Source: Desulfobacterales bacterium (GTDB lineage Bacteria > Desulfobacterota > Desulfobacteria > Desulfobacterales > Desulfosalsimonadaceae). Taken from it: a stretch of 64,000 nucleotides of DNA. The stretch is from NCBI GenBank assembly GCA_018335195.1, contig JAGXKN010000003.1, positions 70,351-134,350 of the forward strand, given 5' to 3'. The notes beneath the pieces were generated by a model that saw nothing but the letters and a program-made list of their open reading frames with translations, did no database searches and was not told where the DNA came from. Position numbers and translations under genes: made by a program. Below, one piece after another: positions 9,576 to 18,402 of the stretch (its first letter is position 1; each line of letters starts with the position of its first letter).

Positions 9576-11021
9576 TTATTCGCTGGCGGTTGAATGGGTA
9601 TCGCTGCCATAAATCGGCAGGTATACATAGAATGTCGTGCCTTCGCCTTCCCGGCTTTCCACGTGAATGCGGCCGCCGTGGTTTTCCACGATCCCATGGG
9701 AAACCGACAGACCCAGGCCCGTGCCCGTGCCCACCTCCTTGGTGGAATAAAACGGATCGAATATTTTGTCCAAATGGGCTTTTGGGATGCCTTTTCCTGT
9801 ATCCTGCACCTGGAGGCAGATTTCATTTGTTTCTGTAACCTGCTCTGCCCGGATTGTCAACTCGCCCCGGCCGTCCATGGCATGAACCGCGTTTAAGATC
9901 AGGTTGATCAATACCTGCTGGATTCGGCGAAAATCCATGACAGCATACAGGTCCCCGGGCACGTTGATGGACAGGTTCACCGAGCTGGGCAGTTCCCCCT
10001 TGATCAGCTTTATGGTTTGGTCGATCAGGGATTCGATGGCCACTTGTTTCGGCTTGAAATCCCGTTCCCTGGAAAACTCCAGCAGGGCCTTGACAATGTC
10101 CCGGGCCCGTTCAACCTGGGTTTCCGCGTCTGTGAGCAATTCCCTGTTGTATGCCGGATCTCCGCCTTCGATTTCTTCGATGGCGATTTGCAGGGAGGTG
10201 GAGATGTTGTTTAGCGGATTGTTCAACTCGTGGGCCACGCCAGAGGTCAGCGTGCCCAGCGAAGCCATTTTCCGGCTTTGCACGAGCTGTTCGTTTCGCT
10301 TGCCCAGTTCGATGATCATGGTATTGAGGCTGTTGACGAACTCGTCGAATTCGTCCCCGGTTTGAAGCGGCGGGATCTTTTCGTAATCGCCGTCTGCAAT
10401 CTTGCGTACAGCCTGATTGATTTTTTTCAGGGGCCGGTTGACCTTGAAAATCAGGTAAAAGGCCACGAACATCGCCAGGATAAATACGCAAAGCGTGCCC
10501 AGAAATATGTAGAGGCGCGATTCCTTGACAAGCCGGTCAACACTGAGGCGCTCCTTTTCGACCATATCTTCGAGGTCAGAGGTGATCTTGCGGCCGAGTT
10601 CCCGGGTGGCTTCGCGGTTTTCCGTTTCTGAGACAAGCTCCGCTTTGCCTTTTTCCCCGTAACGCTTGTGCATCTGTACAAGCGAGTTTTGGTATCGCTT
10701 CAATTCCGCATAATACCGGGAAAGATTCTTATGCCGGGCATGCTCCTGGTATTTGTCAATAATGTCTGCCAGTTGCTTCCGGGCCGAAGTGCTGTAATCA
10801 ATGGCTTCGGTAATATCCTTTTCATTGAAATACAGGAAATAGTTTTTTTCATACCGCCGGGCCTCGAGGATGGTATTGAGCAGCCGGTTTTTTTCCGTGA
10901 TGATATGAAATTTCAGGCTCAGCAGATTGTTGCGATAGTCGCTGATTGCCCAGATGAGCCCGCCGAGCAGCACCAGCGTGATAAATGCGATTGAAATTCG
11001 TTTTTGTACGCTAAGTTTCAT
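9576..11021 (-). CDS. Membrane sensor histidine kinase
   Basis: 481 residues from the ATG at 11021; an in-frame start 13 codons upstream would overlap the preceding gene. The first membrane helix is at about 8-27 and the second at about 172-192. They flank a helical extracytoplasmic sensor domain of about 140 residues, like four-helix-bundle ligand domains. HAMP (about 193-245), HisKA (His264 in GVAHELNNPLNNI) and a complete ATPase domain (DTGKGI, GTGLGLSV) follow. The gene starts 10 bp after the kinase-like/BON gene and is followed by the NtrC-type regulator, so it is probably the sensor for that regulator. Confidence 0.9.
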   Translation of the reverse strand: MKLSVQKRISIAFITLVLLGGLIWAISDYRNNLLSLKFHIITEKNRLLNTILEARRYEKNYFLYFNEKDITEAIDYSTSARKQLADIIDKYQEHARHKNLSRYYAELKRYQNSLVQMHKRYGEKGKAELVSETENREATRELGRKITSDLEDMVEKERLSVDRLVKESRLYIFLGTLCVFILAMFVAFYLIFKVNRPLKKINQAVRKIADGDYEKIPPLQTGDEFDEFVNSLNTMIIELGKRNEQLVQSRKMASLGTLTSGVAHELNNPLNNISTSLQIAIEEIEGGDPAYNRELLTDAETQVERARDIVKALLEFSRERDFKPKQVAIESLIDQTIKLIKGELPSSVNLSINVPGDLYAVMDFRRIQQVLINLILNAVHAMDGRGELTIRAEQVTETNEICLQVQDTGKGIPKAHLDKIFDPFYSTKEVGTGTGLGLSVSHGIVENHGGRIHVESREGEGTTFYVYLPIYGSDTHSTASE

Positions 11022-11031
11022 GACAATCCGC

Positions 11032-11895
11032 TTAAGTATACTCGGTTGGGGCAATTTCATAAATCACGTTTTTGATTCCCGGGATATCCTTGATGGCTTT
11101 TGCAATTTCATTCCGGGTTTCCTGCTTGATCTTTTGCCCGAGATAGTCCTGGGTTTTTTGATTCATGTAGCTCGTTTTGCGGATGCTCGGCGTCCCGGCC
11201 CGGATATGCACAATCCCGTTGTTGGCATGGACCGCGTACTTCATATCGAGTTTGACCGCATTTTCAATGGCGGCCGTAACCCGGCTGCGGAGGGCCAAGT
11301 CCGCAATCGCCTGTCTGGATTCCGGTGTTGCGGCAAACGCATCCATTTGCGCTGTATGATATATGATTTTACAGGCGTCTTCAATGTTGAGGTTTTTTAT
11401 GTGAATAATGATATCATAAAGATTCGGGTCTGTAATGTCGATCTTGTATAGATAGTTGGCCCAGCGGACCCTCTGCTGGTCTTCGGCCGTGATATGCCGC
11501 ATGGCCTCCTTGTCGGTTATGTCGTGGCTTTGCTGCATGAACGCGATGCGGTCTGCAATGTCGGCCAGGATCCGGATATTGAGCACGTGGGAGATATTGG
11601 GCAGCAGCAGGTGGGAAGCATGTCCGTGGTATATCAGGTTGTCGTTTACGGCATGTTCCAGCAGCATGGCCTGGATATAGGAAAGATACTGTTCCTTTCC
11701 CCGGGTAAACCGTTCCAGCACGGAAGGGGCATGAACGGACTTGATCAAGTCCTTTTCCGGAACATGGTATATCTGGGCGGCTTCCTCGATCAGCGTTTCC
11801 CGGCTGATGACCTTATAACCGAGCATTTCGCCGGTTTTTTCAGCGACGTCCTTTCCGTGGCTGAAACATCCGCGCGAGATGATGATGATCGCCAT
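11032..11895 (-). CDS. Cytidylate-kinase-like protein with BON-like C-terminus
   Basis: 287 residues from an ATG at 11895 with a clear AAAGGAG site; an upstream in-frame ATG lacks one. Residues 1-200 resemble the cytidylate kinase-like family (MAIIIISRGCFSHGKDVAEK, then YKVISRETLIEEAA), a P-loop kinase relative whose loop here reads SRGCFSHGKD instead of a canonical GxxGxGK. Residues about 205-287 (DLALRSRVTAAIENAVKLD, later KDIPGIKNVIYEIAP) resemble a BON domain. It sits directly before a histidine kinase/NtrC pair and downstream of universal-stress genes. Substrate and activity are unknown; a sensory or stress role is inferred from context. Confidence 0.78.
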   Translation of the reverse strand: MAIIIISRGCFSHGKDVAEKTGEMLGYKVISRETLIEEAAQIYHVPEKDLIKSVHAPSVLERFTRGKEQYLSYIQAMLLEHAVNDNLIYHGHASHLLLPNISHVLNIRILADIADRIAFMQQSHDITDKEAMRHITAEDQQRVRWANYLYKIDITDPNLYDIIIHIKNLNIEDACKIIYHTAQMDAFAATPESRQAIADLALRSRVTAAIENAVKLDMKYAVHANNGIVHIRAGTPSIRKTSYMNQKTQDYLGQKIKQETRNEIAKAIKDIPGIKNVIYEIAPTEYT

Positions 11896-11986
11896 AACAA
11901 GCTCCTTTGCCTGGATAATTGTTTGAAGAAATGCGCTGGCAAGAAAATTTCCAGACTTCCTGCAGCCACTGTCCAACGGGAAACAT

Positions 11987-13798
11987 TTAAATGCCGTAGA
12001 AGAAATAAATCACTGTGAGCTCAACGATCAGAAACAACAATGTCATGAACGCTCCGGCTTTGGCGTAATCAACGGTTCGATAGCCGCCTGGTTTCATGAT
12101 CAGGGCATTTACCTGGTGGGTCGGCAACACGAATGTGTTGGATGCGGAAAGTCCCACGACCAGCGCAGCCATGCGCGGATCCCCGCCGGCCATTAACGCC
12201 ATGTTCATGCAAAGTGGCACCAGCAGGACCGTGGCGCCCACATTTGAAATGACCAGTGTAAAAAACGAGGTCATCACGCCAACGACTGCCAGGAGCACGA
12301 TTGGTGCGGGATCTCCGATGAGCCCCAGTATTCCCTCTGCAATAAAGGCTGCGGTTCCGGTTTTTTCAAAAGCGATGCCGAGCGGAATCAGGCCGGCAAG
12401 CAGAAAAACCGTCATCCAGTCCACCGCCCGGTAAGCCTCTTCGATCTTCAGGACCCCGGTGAGGATCATGCCCAGGGCGCCGGACATCAGGGCCACCGAT
12501 AGCTGGAGTTTCAGGAAAATCACCTGGAAAAGCGCGACCGCCAGCCATATCACGGCCAGTTTGGCCTTCTGGGGGCGCAGAATCTCGCCTTCAAGGGGTG
12601 TGGAAAAAGTCAGGGACCGGGGCTGGGGATAGTTTTTCAGGATATGGAACCGCTCCCAGGGACCAAAGAGCAGCAGGGTGTCTCCCATCTGGAGCCGGAT
12701 ATGGGTCAGGCCGGAATAGTAAATCCGGTTGCCTTTAAACAGGGCAATGGGATTGACGCCGTAAATTGTCTTGAAGTCCATTTCGCTCATGGTCTTGCCG
12801 ATGAGTTCCGAGCGGGGAGAAACAATAACTTCGGCCATGCCGGCAGTGGTCCGGGAAAGGCTCTCGGCAAACACGTCCAGGGTGTCCTTTACCTGCCAGC
12901 CCAGTTCTTCTGCCATTTTCATCACGTTTTTTTTCCGGCCCAGAACCGCAATATCATCTCCGGGCTCGATTTTATCCGTACTCCGGGGAACAAAGTTTTT
13001 TTCATTCCGGCGCGCGTGGTGGATGGCCACGGTGGTGACCAGGTATCGGGTTTGAAGGTCTAATTCCGCGATGCGCCCGGTACCTGCCGCACCCTGAGGC
13101 ACGTGGATTTCAAATATGGTGTCAAATGCCCGGTATGCTTCCATCAGAGACGTGGTCACGCTCTCGTCGCTTTCCCCGGTACCGCTGGGCAGGATGAAGC
13201 GGCCGAAAATAATAAAGTAAAGGATTGCCGTGATCAAGAGGCAGATCCCGATGGGCGTCTGGGTAAACAGGCCAAAGGGTTCGAGCTGCCTGCCCTCGAT
13301 GGTCATCAGGTCGTTTAACAGAATCGTGGGGCTGGCCCCGACCAAGGTCAGGGTGCCGCCGATAATGGCGCAGAATCCCATGGGCATCAGGATTCTGGAT
13401 GCAGGGATGCCCACACGCTTGGCAATGCGCTGGGCCGCCGGCAGAAACAGGGCAGCGGATCCGATATTTTGCATCATACTTGAAATTACGCCCACAGTGC
13501 CGGCAATCAAAGTGATAATGCGGCTTTCGCTTTTGCCGGCAAGTTTAATGATCGGGCGGGCAACCTGGTTCATCACCCCGGTTTTATCCAGTCCCGCGCC
13601 CATTATGATCACTGCGATGATGGAGACCACCGCGTTGGAACTCAGCCCCACAAACGCATCCTTGGGGGAGATTAATCCAATCAGCGGAAGCAGGACCATC
13701 ATCAGGATGCCCACCACGTCCACCCGGACCCATTCGAATACGAAAAGAACAATGACAAACACCAGCACGATCATTGTCAGCAGCATCTCAGGCGTCAT
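11987..13798 (-). CDS. SLC13/DASS family permease with tandem RCK-C (TrkA-C) domains
   Basis: 603 residues with membrane-embedded halves at residues 1-185 and about 405-603, flanking a cytosolic region (about 215-390) that holds two TrkA-C-like modules, including LQTRYLVTTVAIHHARRNEK and SPRSELIGKTMSEMDF. This is the layout of SLC13-type anion permeases with regulatory RCK-C domains, which carry sulfate, dicarboxylates or similar anions. Sulfate is attractive in this organism but cannot be shown from sequence. AAAGGA lies about 10 nt ahead of the ATG. It is in a leftward operon between a 27-codon ORF and the cytidylate-kinase-like gene, 91 bp away. Confidence 0.87.
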   Translation of the reverse strand: MTPEMLLTMIVLVFVIVLFVFEWVRVDVVGILMMVLLPLIGLISPKDAFVGLSSNAVVSIIAVIIMGAGLDKTGVMNQVARPIIKLAGKSESRIITLIAGTVGVISSMMQNIGSAALFLPAAQRIAKRVGIPASRILMPMGFCAIIGGTLTLVGASPTILLNDLMTIEGRQLEPFGLFTQTPIGICLLITAILYFIIFGRFILPSGTGESDESVTTSLMEAYRAFDTIFEIHVPQGAAGTGRIAELDLQTRYLVTTVAIHHARRNEKNFVPRSTDKIEPGDDIAVLGRKKNVMKMAEELGWQVKDTLDVFAESLSRTTAGMAEVIVSPRSELIGKTMSEMDFKTIYGVNPIALFKGNRIYYSGLTHIRLQMGDTLLLFGPWERFHILKNYPQPRSLTFSTPLEGEILRPQKAKLAVIWLAVALFQVIFLKLQLSVALMSGALGMILTGVLKIEEAYRAVDWMTVFLLAGLIPLGIAFEKTGTAAFIAEGILGLIGDPAPIVLLAVVGVMTSFFTLVISNVGATVLLVPLCMNMALMAGGDPRMAALVVGLSASNTFVLPTHQVNALIMKPGGYRTVDYAKAGAFMTLLFLIVELTVIYFFYGI

Positions 13799-13845
13799 TG
13801 CAGATCAATCCTTTCCTGTATTTGTAGGTATTCGCGTCAGTGGCT

Positions 13846-13929
13846 TCACTCGTTGTCATTGCGGAATATATAACAGAGCACGGCGGCAAAAAGCACCAGT
13901 CCCACACCCAGAAAAAAATTGAATTCCAT
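13846..13929 (-). CDS. 27-residue single-span membrane peptide
   Basis: A very short ORF (MEFNFFLGVGLVLFAAVLCY, then IFRNDNE) with an ATG at 13929 preceded by CCGGAGAAAGCCG, a good ribosome binding site. It encodes one hydrophobic helix with a charged tail. It fills the gap between the UspA-like gene at 13949 and the SLC13 permease at 13798 on the same strand, so it may be a small permease subunit or a sensor peptide. Small size limits confidence, but the start signal, spacing and amphipathic layout all fit a real gene. Confidence 0.55.
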   Translation of the reverse strand: MEFNFFLGVGLVLFAAVLCYIFRNDNE

Positions 13930-13948
13930 CGGCTTTCTCCGGTTGTTT

Positions 13949-14506
13949 TCAGACCATGGTATAGACGTATACCTGATTTTCCGGCCGGTCTTCCCTTTCG
14001 GTCCGCTCGCCTGCACGATCCTCGGCCGGTTCAGATACCACAAATTCAACGCCCCCGTATTCCCTGGCCACCTGATCAATGACCTCATCGGTTTCACCGA
14101 ACTTGACGATGTGTTCAAAGGGAATACCGGCTTCTTCGGCCGCCTGTGCAAATGGTGCCGCGTTTTGCCGGGCACTTTGTTCAAATTCCTGGATTTTGTC
14201 ACTCGGCGGGGAGAGCAGCTTGAAAGCCGCTTCCGGGACAGGCGCCATGTTCAGGGCCACGATCCGGTAAGACATGCGCTGGGCCATTTCCAAGGCATAA
14301 TCGATGATGCGCCTGGAAAACGTGGCATCATTTCCGATCACAAGCAGAACCCCGGGTTGATCCGCAGGCTGCCGTTCTTCTTCCTGCGCCTCGGCTGTCG
14401 GGGTCATTTCACCGGCTTCGGCAAAGGTGATCGACTCCTGGTATTGATCCATTTTCCGGCGAAGAAAGCGCCCTTTATGAATTAAGCGTTGAAATAATCG
14501 TTTCAT
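13949..14506 (-). CDS. UspA-like universal stress protein with FAEAGE peptide
   Basis: 185 residues; ATG at 14506 with AGGAGG 7 nt upstream. After a basic N-terminus, residues 28-33 carry the FAEAGE peptide shared with five other proteins nearby. From about residue 50 a Usp fold is recognisable (GVLLVIGNDATFSRRIIDYA, then MSYRIVALNMAP), but the classical ATP-binding Gly-x2-Gly-x9-Gly-Ser/Thr motif at the end is not visible and the C-terminus is acidic instead (EDRAGERTEREDRPEN). It may therefore be a non-ATP-binding Usp variant. It belongs to the leftward operon beginning at 15355. Confidence 0.72.
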   Translation of the reverse strand: MKRLFQRLIHKGRFLRRKMDQYQESITFAEAGEMTPTAEAQEEERQPADQPGVLLVIGNDATFSRRIIDYALEMAQRMSYRIVALNMAPVPEAAFKLLSPPSDKIQEFEQSARQNAAPFAQAAEEAGIPFEHIVKFGETDEVIDQVAREYGGVEFVVSEPAEDRAGERTEREDRPENQVYVYTMV

Positions 14507-14559
14507 TTAAACCTCCTGATTCTATGCAATTTTTTATGGTACCTCATTTGATGCGGGTT

Positions 14560-15114
14560 TCACGGGCTGATCTCGTTTCGCACCACCAGGGGCACGGAAA
14601 GTTTCTTCCGCAGTTGTCCGGCAACGGGATCCTTCCTGCTGCCGGCATTGTTCCGTTTTTTTCCGGGTTTTCCAGTTTCCGCCGGATTGTCCGGGGTATC
14701 GGGGTGCGTTGCCCCCTCGTAGATCGCCAGCACGATATTTCTGTTTTGGTTGACATACCTGGTGATTTCCCGGTCGATCCGATCTGACGGAATTTTTGCC
14801 TGGTAATGGATCCACTTCCAGTCCGCATCCGAAACCAGTTGATGGAAATTTGCCGATGCCGAATCCATCAGTGTTTTCGCCGCGTCATGTGCCCCGCCTT
14901 CGGCGAATGCGGCAGCCACCATTGTCTGTTCAAAGTATCCCTTTGCCCGCGACGCTTTTTTCTGAAGCTGTTTTGCATATGTGCCATAGATTTCGGGATC
15001 CACGATATGCAGGATATCGAGTTCGGCCCGGATGCGCCGGCAGAGTCCGACTGCATATTCGACAATCCGTTTGTCCGGGCTCAGGCCGTCAATGGCCAGC
15101 AGTATTTTTTTCAT
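14560..15114 (-). CDS. UspA-like universal stress protein with FAEGG peptide
   Basis: 184 residues from the ATG at 15114 (AGAGGTG upstream). It begins MKKILLAIDGLSPDKRIVEY, a clear Usp first strand and helix, with CRRIRAELDILHIVDPEIYG following. Residues 65-80 hold MVAAAFAEGGAHDAAK, a variant of the FAEAGE peptide found in neighbouring genes, placed where Usp proteins normally vary. The C-terminal part (DPVAGQLRKKLSVPLVVRNE) resembles the end of the Usp fold, but the canonical ATP-binding motif is weak. Second gene of the operon driven by the sigma-54-type site at 15417-15430. Confidence 0.75.
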   Translation of the reverse strand: MKKILLAIDGLSPDKRIVEYAVGLCRRIRAELDILHIVDPEIYGTYAKQLQKKASRAKGYFEQTMVAAAFAEGGAHDAAKTLMDSASANFHQLVSDADWKWIHYQAKIPSDRIDREITRYVNQNRNIVLAIYEGATHPDTPDNPAETGKPGKKRNNAGSRKDPVAGQLRKKLSVPLVVRNEISP

Positions 15115-15169
15115 GGGGCACCTCTTTTTCAAAAAACCGGGCGCCTGCGATTTTGCGCCAAATGCCGGA

Positions 15170-15355
15170 CTACATCTGCAGGCGCTGTCTGTTGTCGGTT
15201 GCTTGTTTTTCAGGCGCCTTGCGCGAACGGCGCTTTCTGGTTTTTGTTTCAGGGTCGCTGATAATACGCCGCGCCGTTTCCGACTCATTGACTTCTGCAA
15301 ACGTGACAGCGACCATGATGCGGTCAAACGGATTGAGTTTGCTTAAGAGTTTCAT
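15170..15355 (-). CDS. 61-residue basic protein with FAEAGE-like motif
   Basis: 61 residues; ATG at 15355 with a strong AAGGAGGGG site. Residues 13-31 (IMVAVTFAEVNESETARRI) are a variant of the FAEAGE peptide, followed by a very basic tail (KTRKRRSRKAPEK). No known domain is recognised. It is the first gene of a leftward run that continues through two Usp-like genes, and it lies about 60 bp downstream of an excellent -24/-12 sequence. Its small size and leading position recall the 103-residue FAEAGE protein at 19433-19744, which heads the second such operon. Confidence 0.7.
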   Translation of the reverse strand: MKLLSKLNPFDRIMVAVTFAEVNESETARRIISDPETKTRKRRSRKAPEKQATDNRQRLQM

Positions 15356-15416
15356 TTTCCCCTCCTTGTGCTTAGGATTGTCATGGGAATGGATTCCATG
15401 TTTACAACCAGTATAG

Positions 15417-15430
15417 GCAAGAGGCGTGCC
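15417..15430 (-). promoter_or_regulatory. Sigma-54 promoter of the FAEAGE/Usp operon
   Basis: Read leftward, the strand gives CGGCACGCCTCTTGCC: GG and GC are exactly 10 bp apart with a near-consensus GGCACG and TTGC. It lies about 60 bp upstream of the 61-residue gene starting at 15355. Eight leftward genes follow with short gaps, ending with an NtrC-type activator. Confidence 0.78.
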
Positions 15431-15795
15431 GGGGTCGGCATAAAATTTAACATATTGTTTTTATAGTATATATATCAACAGGTAGGCCCGAGGGAACTAT
15501 AGATAGTGTTGCAAAACACAACAGCTTTTCCGACTTTCAACAAATTTATTTGAATATTGATAGGTTATATATGTTACAGGTTCCCGGGGCAGTTGTTGCA
15601 TATTGTAACACGTGTCTGGATTCCCCCAGGCATCCGCTCATTGTCAAAATCGGTATCGAAATCGAATAAAAAAATACCGATTCTGATTCCGATAACGACA
15701 ACGAATTATCTCTTAACTGCCGGTATCTGTCGGATTCATTTCTCATGCAAAAAAGGATCCGGACTGCCGGGGCCTTGACGGATCATAACTGAAAT

Positions 15796-15811
15796 TGGAT
15801 GATGGCTTGCA
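15796..15811 (+). promoter_or_regulatory. Candidate sigma-54 promoter for the Lon-type gene
   Basis: TTGGATGATGGCTTGCA has GG at 15797-15798 and GC at 15809-15810, exactly 10 bp apart, and an intact TTGCA. The central CAC of the -24 element is missing, so it is weaker than the divergent site. It lies about 58 bp upstream of the ATG at 15869. Confidence 0.5.
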
Positions 15812-15868
15812 AAATCGGGCGAATTGATTTTATAGTAAAAAAGGACTTCAATTCAGGAGAGGGGTTTC

Positions 15869-17875
15869 ATGGCGATTTTCAAAAAAGACGACAAGCCCGC
15901 GGAAAGCGAGGAACTCACCGAGATCGGGGAATTGCGGCAAAAGGTCAGGGCCGCAAAGATGCCGGAGCAGGTCTCGAAAATCGCCATGAAGGAACTTGAC
16001 AAGATGGCCAAGACGAGTTCCTCGTCTGCGGAATACACCATTTCGTTTAATTATATCGAATACCTTCTGTCGCTGCCGTGGAGCCGGGCCACCGCAGACA
16101 AACTCGATATCAAGCGGGCCGAGGCGGTGTTAAACGAGGAACATTACGGGCTTGCTGAAATCAAGGACCGCATCCTGGAATATCTTGCCGTCCGGATCAT
16201 CAAACTGTCACGGCAACACACCATCATGGTGGTTGATGATGAGGAGCGTACACGCAGGAACCTGGACCATGTATTGAACCGGGAAGGATATGGGGTCGTG
16301 ACCGCGGAAAACGGGGTTCAGGCCCTGGAACTGCTGGAACAGACACCTGTGGATGTGATCATTACCGATTTGAAAATGGACCAGGTCGATGGCATCGAGG
16401 TCCTTGAAAAAGCGCGGGAAAACGATCCCCAGGTTGAGGTGATCGTCATTACGGGCTATGCCACCGTGCCCAATGCGGTGGAAGCCATGAAAAAAGGATC
16501 TTATAACTACATCACCAAGCCATTTAAACTCGAAGAGATCCGCTCCAGCGTGCGAAACGCCCTGGCTGCCAAAACCCGGCAGCTCAGGGCCAAGGGGCCA
16601 ATTCTGTGTTTTGCCGGTCCGCCGGGCACGGGCAAAACCTCGCTGGGGATGTCGATCGCCCGGAGCCTGGAAAAGGAATTTATCCGCATCTCCCTGGCCG
16701 GGGTCAGGGACGAGGCCGAGATCCGGGGCCACCGGCGTAGCTATGTCGGTGCCATGCCAGGCCGGATCATCCAGGAAATCCGCCGGGCCGGGACCAACAA
16801 CCCGGTTTTCATGCTTGATGAGCTCGACAAGCTCGGGCAGGATTTCAAGGGGGATCCGGCATCCGCCCTGCTGGAAGTGCTCGATCCGCAGCAGAATGCC
16901 AATTTTGTGGATCATTACCTGGATGTGCCGTTTGACCTTTCCGCGGTGATGTTTATCGCCACGGCCAATATCGTGGACCATATCCCGGACCCGCTTCGGG
17001 ACCGCCTGGAGGTGCTGTATCTGTCCGGGTACACGGAGGAGGAAAAGGAAAATATCGCCTTTCGGCATTTGATCCCCCGGGCAGTAAAAGACAACGGGCT
17101 GGAGGACTATCCCCTGGAATTTACCCCCGAGGCGATGCGCACCATTATTTATGAATATACCCGGGAGGCCGGGCTTCGGGAGTTGCAGCGCAGCATCGAT
17201 TCCATATGCCGCAAATCCGCACGCGAGATTCTCTCAGGTGACCAGACTCAGCGGACGGTCCGTTTTTACGCTGAAGATGTCAGGCATTATCTGGGGCCCC
17301 GGAAATATTACATGGAAATGGCCGAGGCCGGGGAAAAAGTGGGCATTGCCACGGCGCTTGCGTGGACCGAAACCGGCGGGGAGCTGATTTTTATCGAGGC
17401 CACGAAAATGAAAGGCAAGAGCAACCTAATCATGACCGGATCGCTCGGGGAGGTGATGAAGGAATCGGCCCAGGCCGCCCTGAGCTACATCCGCAGCAAT
17501 ACGGAATATCTGCAGATTTCAGAGGATTTTTTTGAAAAACATGATGTGCACATTCATATTCCCGCCGGCGCCATTCCCAAAGACGGCCCCTCTGCCGGGC
17601 TGACCATCGGCGTGGCGCTGCTTTCACTGCTGACCGGCCGGCCGGCCAAACGGGAAATGGCCTTTACCGGGGAAATCACGTTAAGCGGGCGGATTCTGCC
17701 TGTGGGCGGGATCAAGGAAAAACTCCTGGCCGCACGGCGGGCGGGCGTCAAAACCGTGGTGCTGCCTGCAAAAAATGATGCGGACATTCAGCACCTGTCC
17801 GACCAAGTGACGCGGGATCTCGAAATTATACGGGCCGCACAGTTTGATGAGATCATTGACCGTGTACTGGCCTGA
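15869..17875 (+). CDS. Lon-type ATP-dependent serine protease with inserted receiver domain
   Basis: 668 residues. The N-terminal Lon substrate-binding domain is absent; residues about 15-113 match the Lon helical neck (NYIEYLLSLPWS, then EEHYGLAEIKDRILEYLAVR). A complete receiver domain is inserted at about 117-235, with acidic pair Asp123-Asp124, phospho-acceptor Asp167, Thr195 and Lys217. Normal Lon then resumes: Walker [10 protein letters not shown] (250-258), Walker B with Asp317-Glu318, and the S16 protease with Ser575 (KDGPSAG) and Lys616 (PVGGIKEKLL), so the catalytic dyad is intact. The insertion sits just before the nucleotide-binding loop, which suggests phosphorylation-controlled unfolding or proteolysis. 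GGAGAGGGG precedes the ATG. Confidence 0.92.
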   Translation: MAIFKKDDKPAESEELTEIGELRQKVRAAKMPEQVSKIAMKELDKMAKTSSSSAEYTISFNYIEYLLSLPWSRATADKLDIKRAEAVLNEEHYGLAEIKDRILEYLAVRIIKLSRQHTIMVVDDEERTRRNLDHVLNREGYGVVTAENGVQALELLEQTPVDVIITDLKMDQVDGIEVLEKARENDPQVEVIVITGYATVPNAVEAMKKGSYNYITKPFKLEEIRSSVRNALAAKTRQLRAKGPILCFAGPPGTGKTSLGMSIARSLEKEFIRISLAGVRDEAEIRGHRRSYVGAMPGRIIQEIRRAGTNNPVFMLDELDKLGQDFKGDPASALLEVLDPQQNANFVDHYLDVPFDLSAVMFIATANIVDHIPDPLRDRLEVLYLSGYTEEEKENIAFRHLIPRAVKDNGLEDYPLEFTPEAMRTIIYEYTREAGLRELQRSIDSICRKSAREILSGDQTQRTVRFYAEDVRHYLGPRKYYMEMAEAGEKVGIATALAWTETGGELIFIEATKMKGKSNLIMTGSLGEVMKESAQAALSYIRSNTEYLQISEDFFEKHDVHIHIPAGAIPKDGPSAGLTIGVALLSLLTGRPAKREMAFTGEITLSGRILPVGGIKEKLLAARRAGVKTVVLPAKNDADIQHLSDQVTRDLEIIRAAQFDEIIDRVLA

Positions 17876-17889
17876 GATACGGGGCGGGA

Positions 17890-18336
17890 TTATTTCTTAT
17901 CCCCCAGGGCGGACCAGGGCGAGGTCTGATACTGCTCGGCCTTGGCCGTGCGGATGCGTTCCTCCTGTTCGGCCTTGCGCTGGTAGGCATTGTCGATTTT
18001 GCGGGTCAGCTCATCGGTGTCGCAGGGTTTCATGAGATAGTCAAAAGCGCCCAGCTTCATGCCGCTGATGGCTGATTCCACCGTGGCATGACCGGTGAGC
18101 ATGATGACTTCGGTCAGGGGGCGTTGCTCCTTGATGTGTTTGAGGACCTCGTTGCCGTCCATGCCGGGCATGGCCACATCCAGGATCACCACGTCATAGA
18201 GGTACTGCTTGATCTGTTCCACCGCTTCTTCACCGCTGTAGCATGCGCTCACATCATATTCCCGGATTTTCAAGCGTTCCGACAACTGCTCGACGAATTG
18301 CTCTTCGTCGTCCACAAGCAGCACCCTGGTTTTCAT
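17890..18336 (-). CDS. Response regulator, receiver domain with short tail
   Basis: 148 residues: a full receiver domain (acidic Asp9-Asp10, phospho-acceptor Asp53, Thr81, Lys103) plus a 30-residue charged tail with no output domain. Such proteins act by protein contact or phosphotransfer. It is the last gene of the leftward cluster 19744-17890 and converges with the Lon-type gene 14 bp away. Its receiver is close to the one at 20678-21061 (LTGHATVESAISGMKLGAFD against LTGHGSTKEGMEGMHKGAFD). A GGAGGAC site precedes the ATG. Confidence 0.9.
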   Translation of the reverse strand: MKTRVLLVDDEEQFVEQLSERLKIREYDVSACYSGEEAVEQIKQYLYDVVILDVAMPGMDGNEVLKHIKEQRPLTEVIMLTGHATVESAISGMKLGAFDYLMKPCDTDELTRKIDNAYQRKAEQEERIRTAKAEQYQTSPWSALGDKK

Positions 18337-18402
18337 GGGATCCGTCCTCCTTATGAATTTGGAAAAGTATTTCGGTCCTGCATTGCTGCAAGGTCCGGGG
18401 GG

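Larger units (their letters stand above)
15356..15868. other. Divergent regulatory region
   Basis: These 513 bp lie between two divergent operons. They hold the leftward -24/-12 site at 15417-15430 and a rightward candidate at 15796-15811. The middle is AT-rich (TATATATAT at about 15466) and has no convincing ORF. Short inverted pieces such as ATGGATTCCAT near 15390 could be activator sites, but I cannot show this. Confidence 0.6.

Noticed and set aside
17323..17340. AEAGE within the Lon-type protein (MAEAGEK, residues 484-490)
   Set aside because: It lies at the AAA+/protease junction of Lon and lacks the FAEAGExxTA context. Judged to be coincidence.
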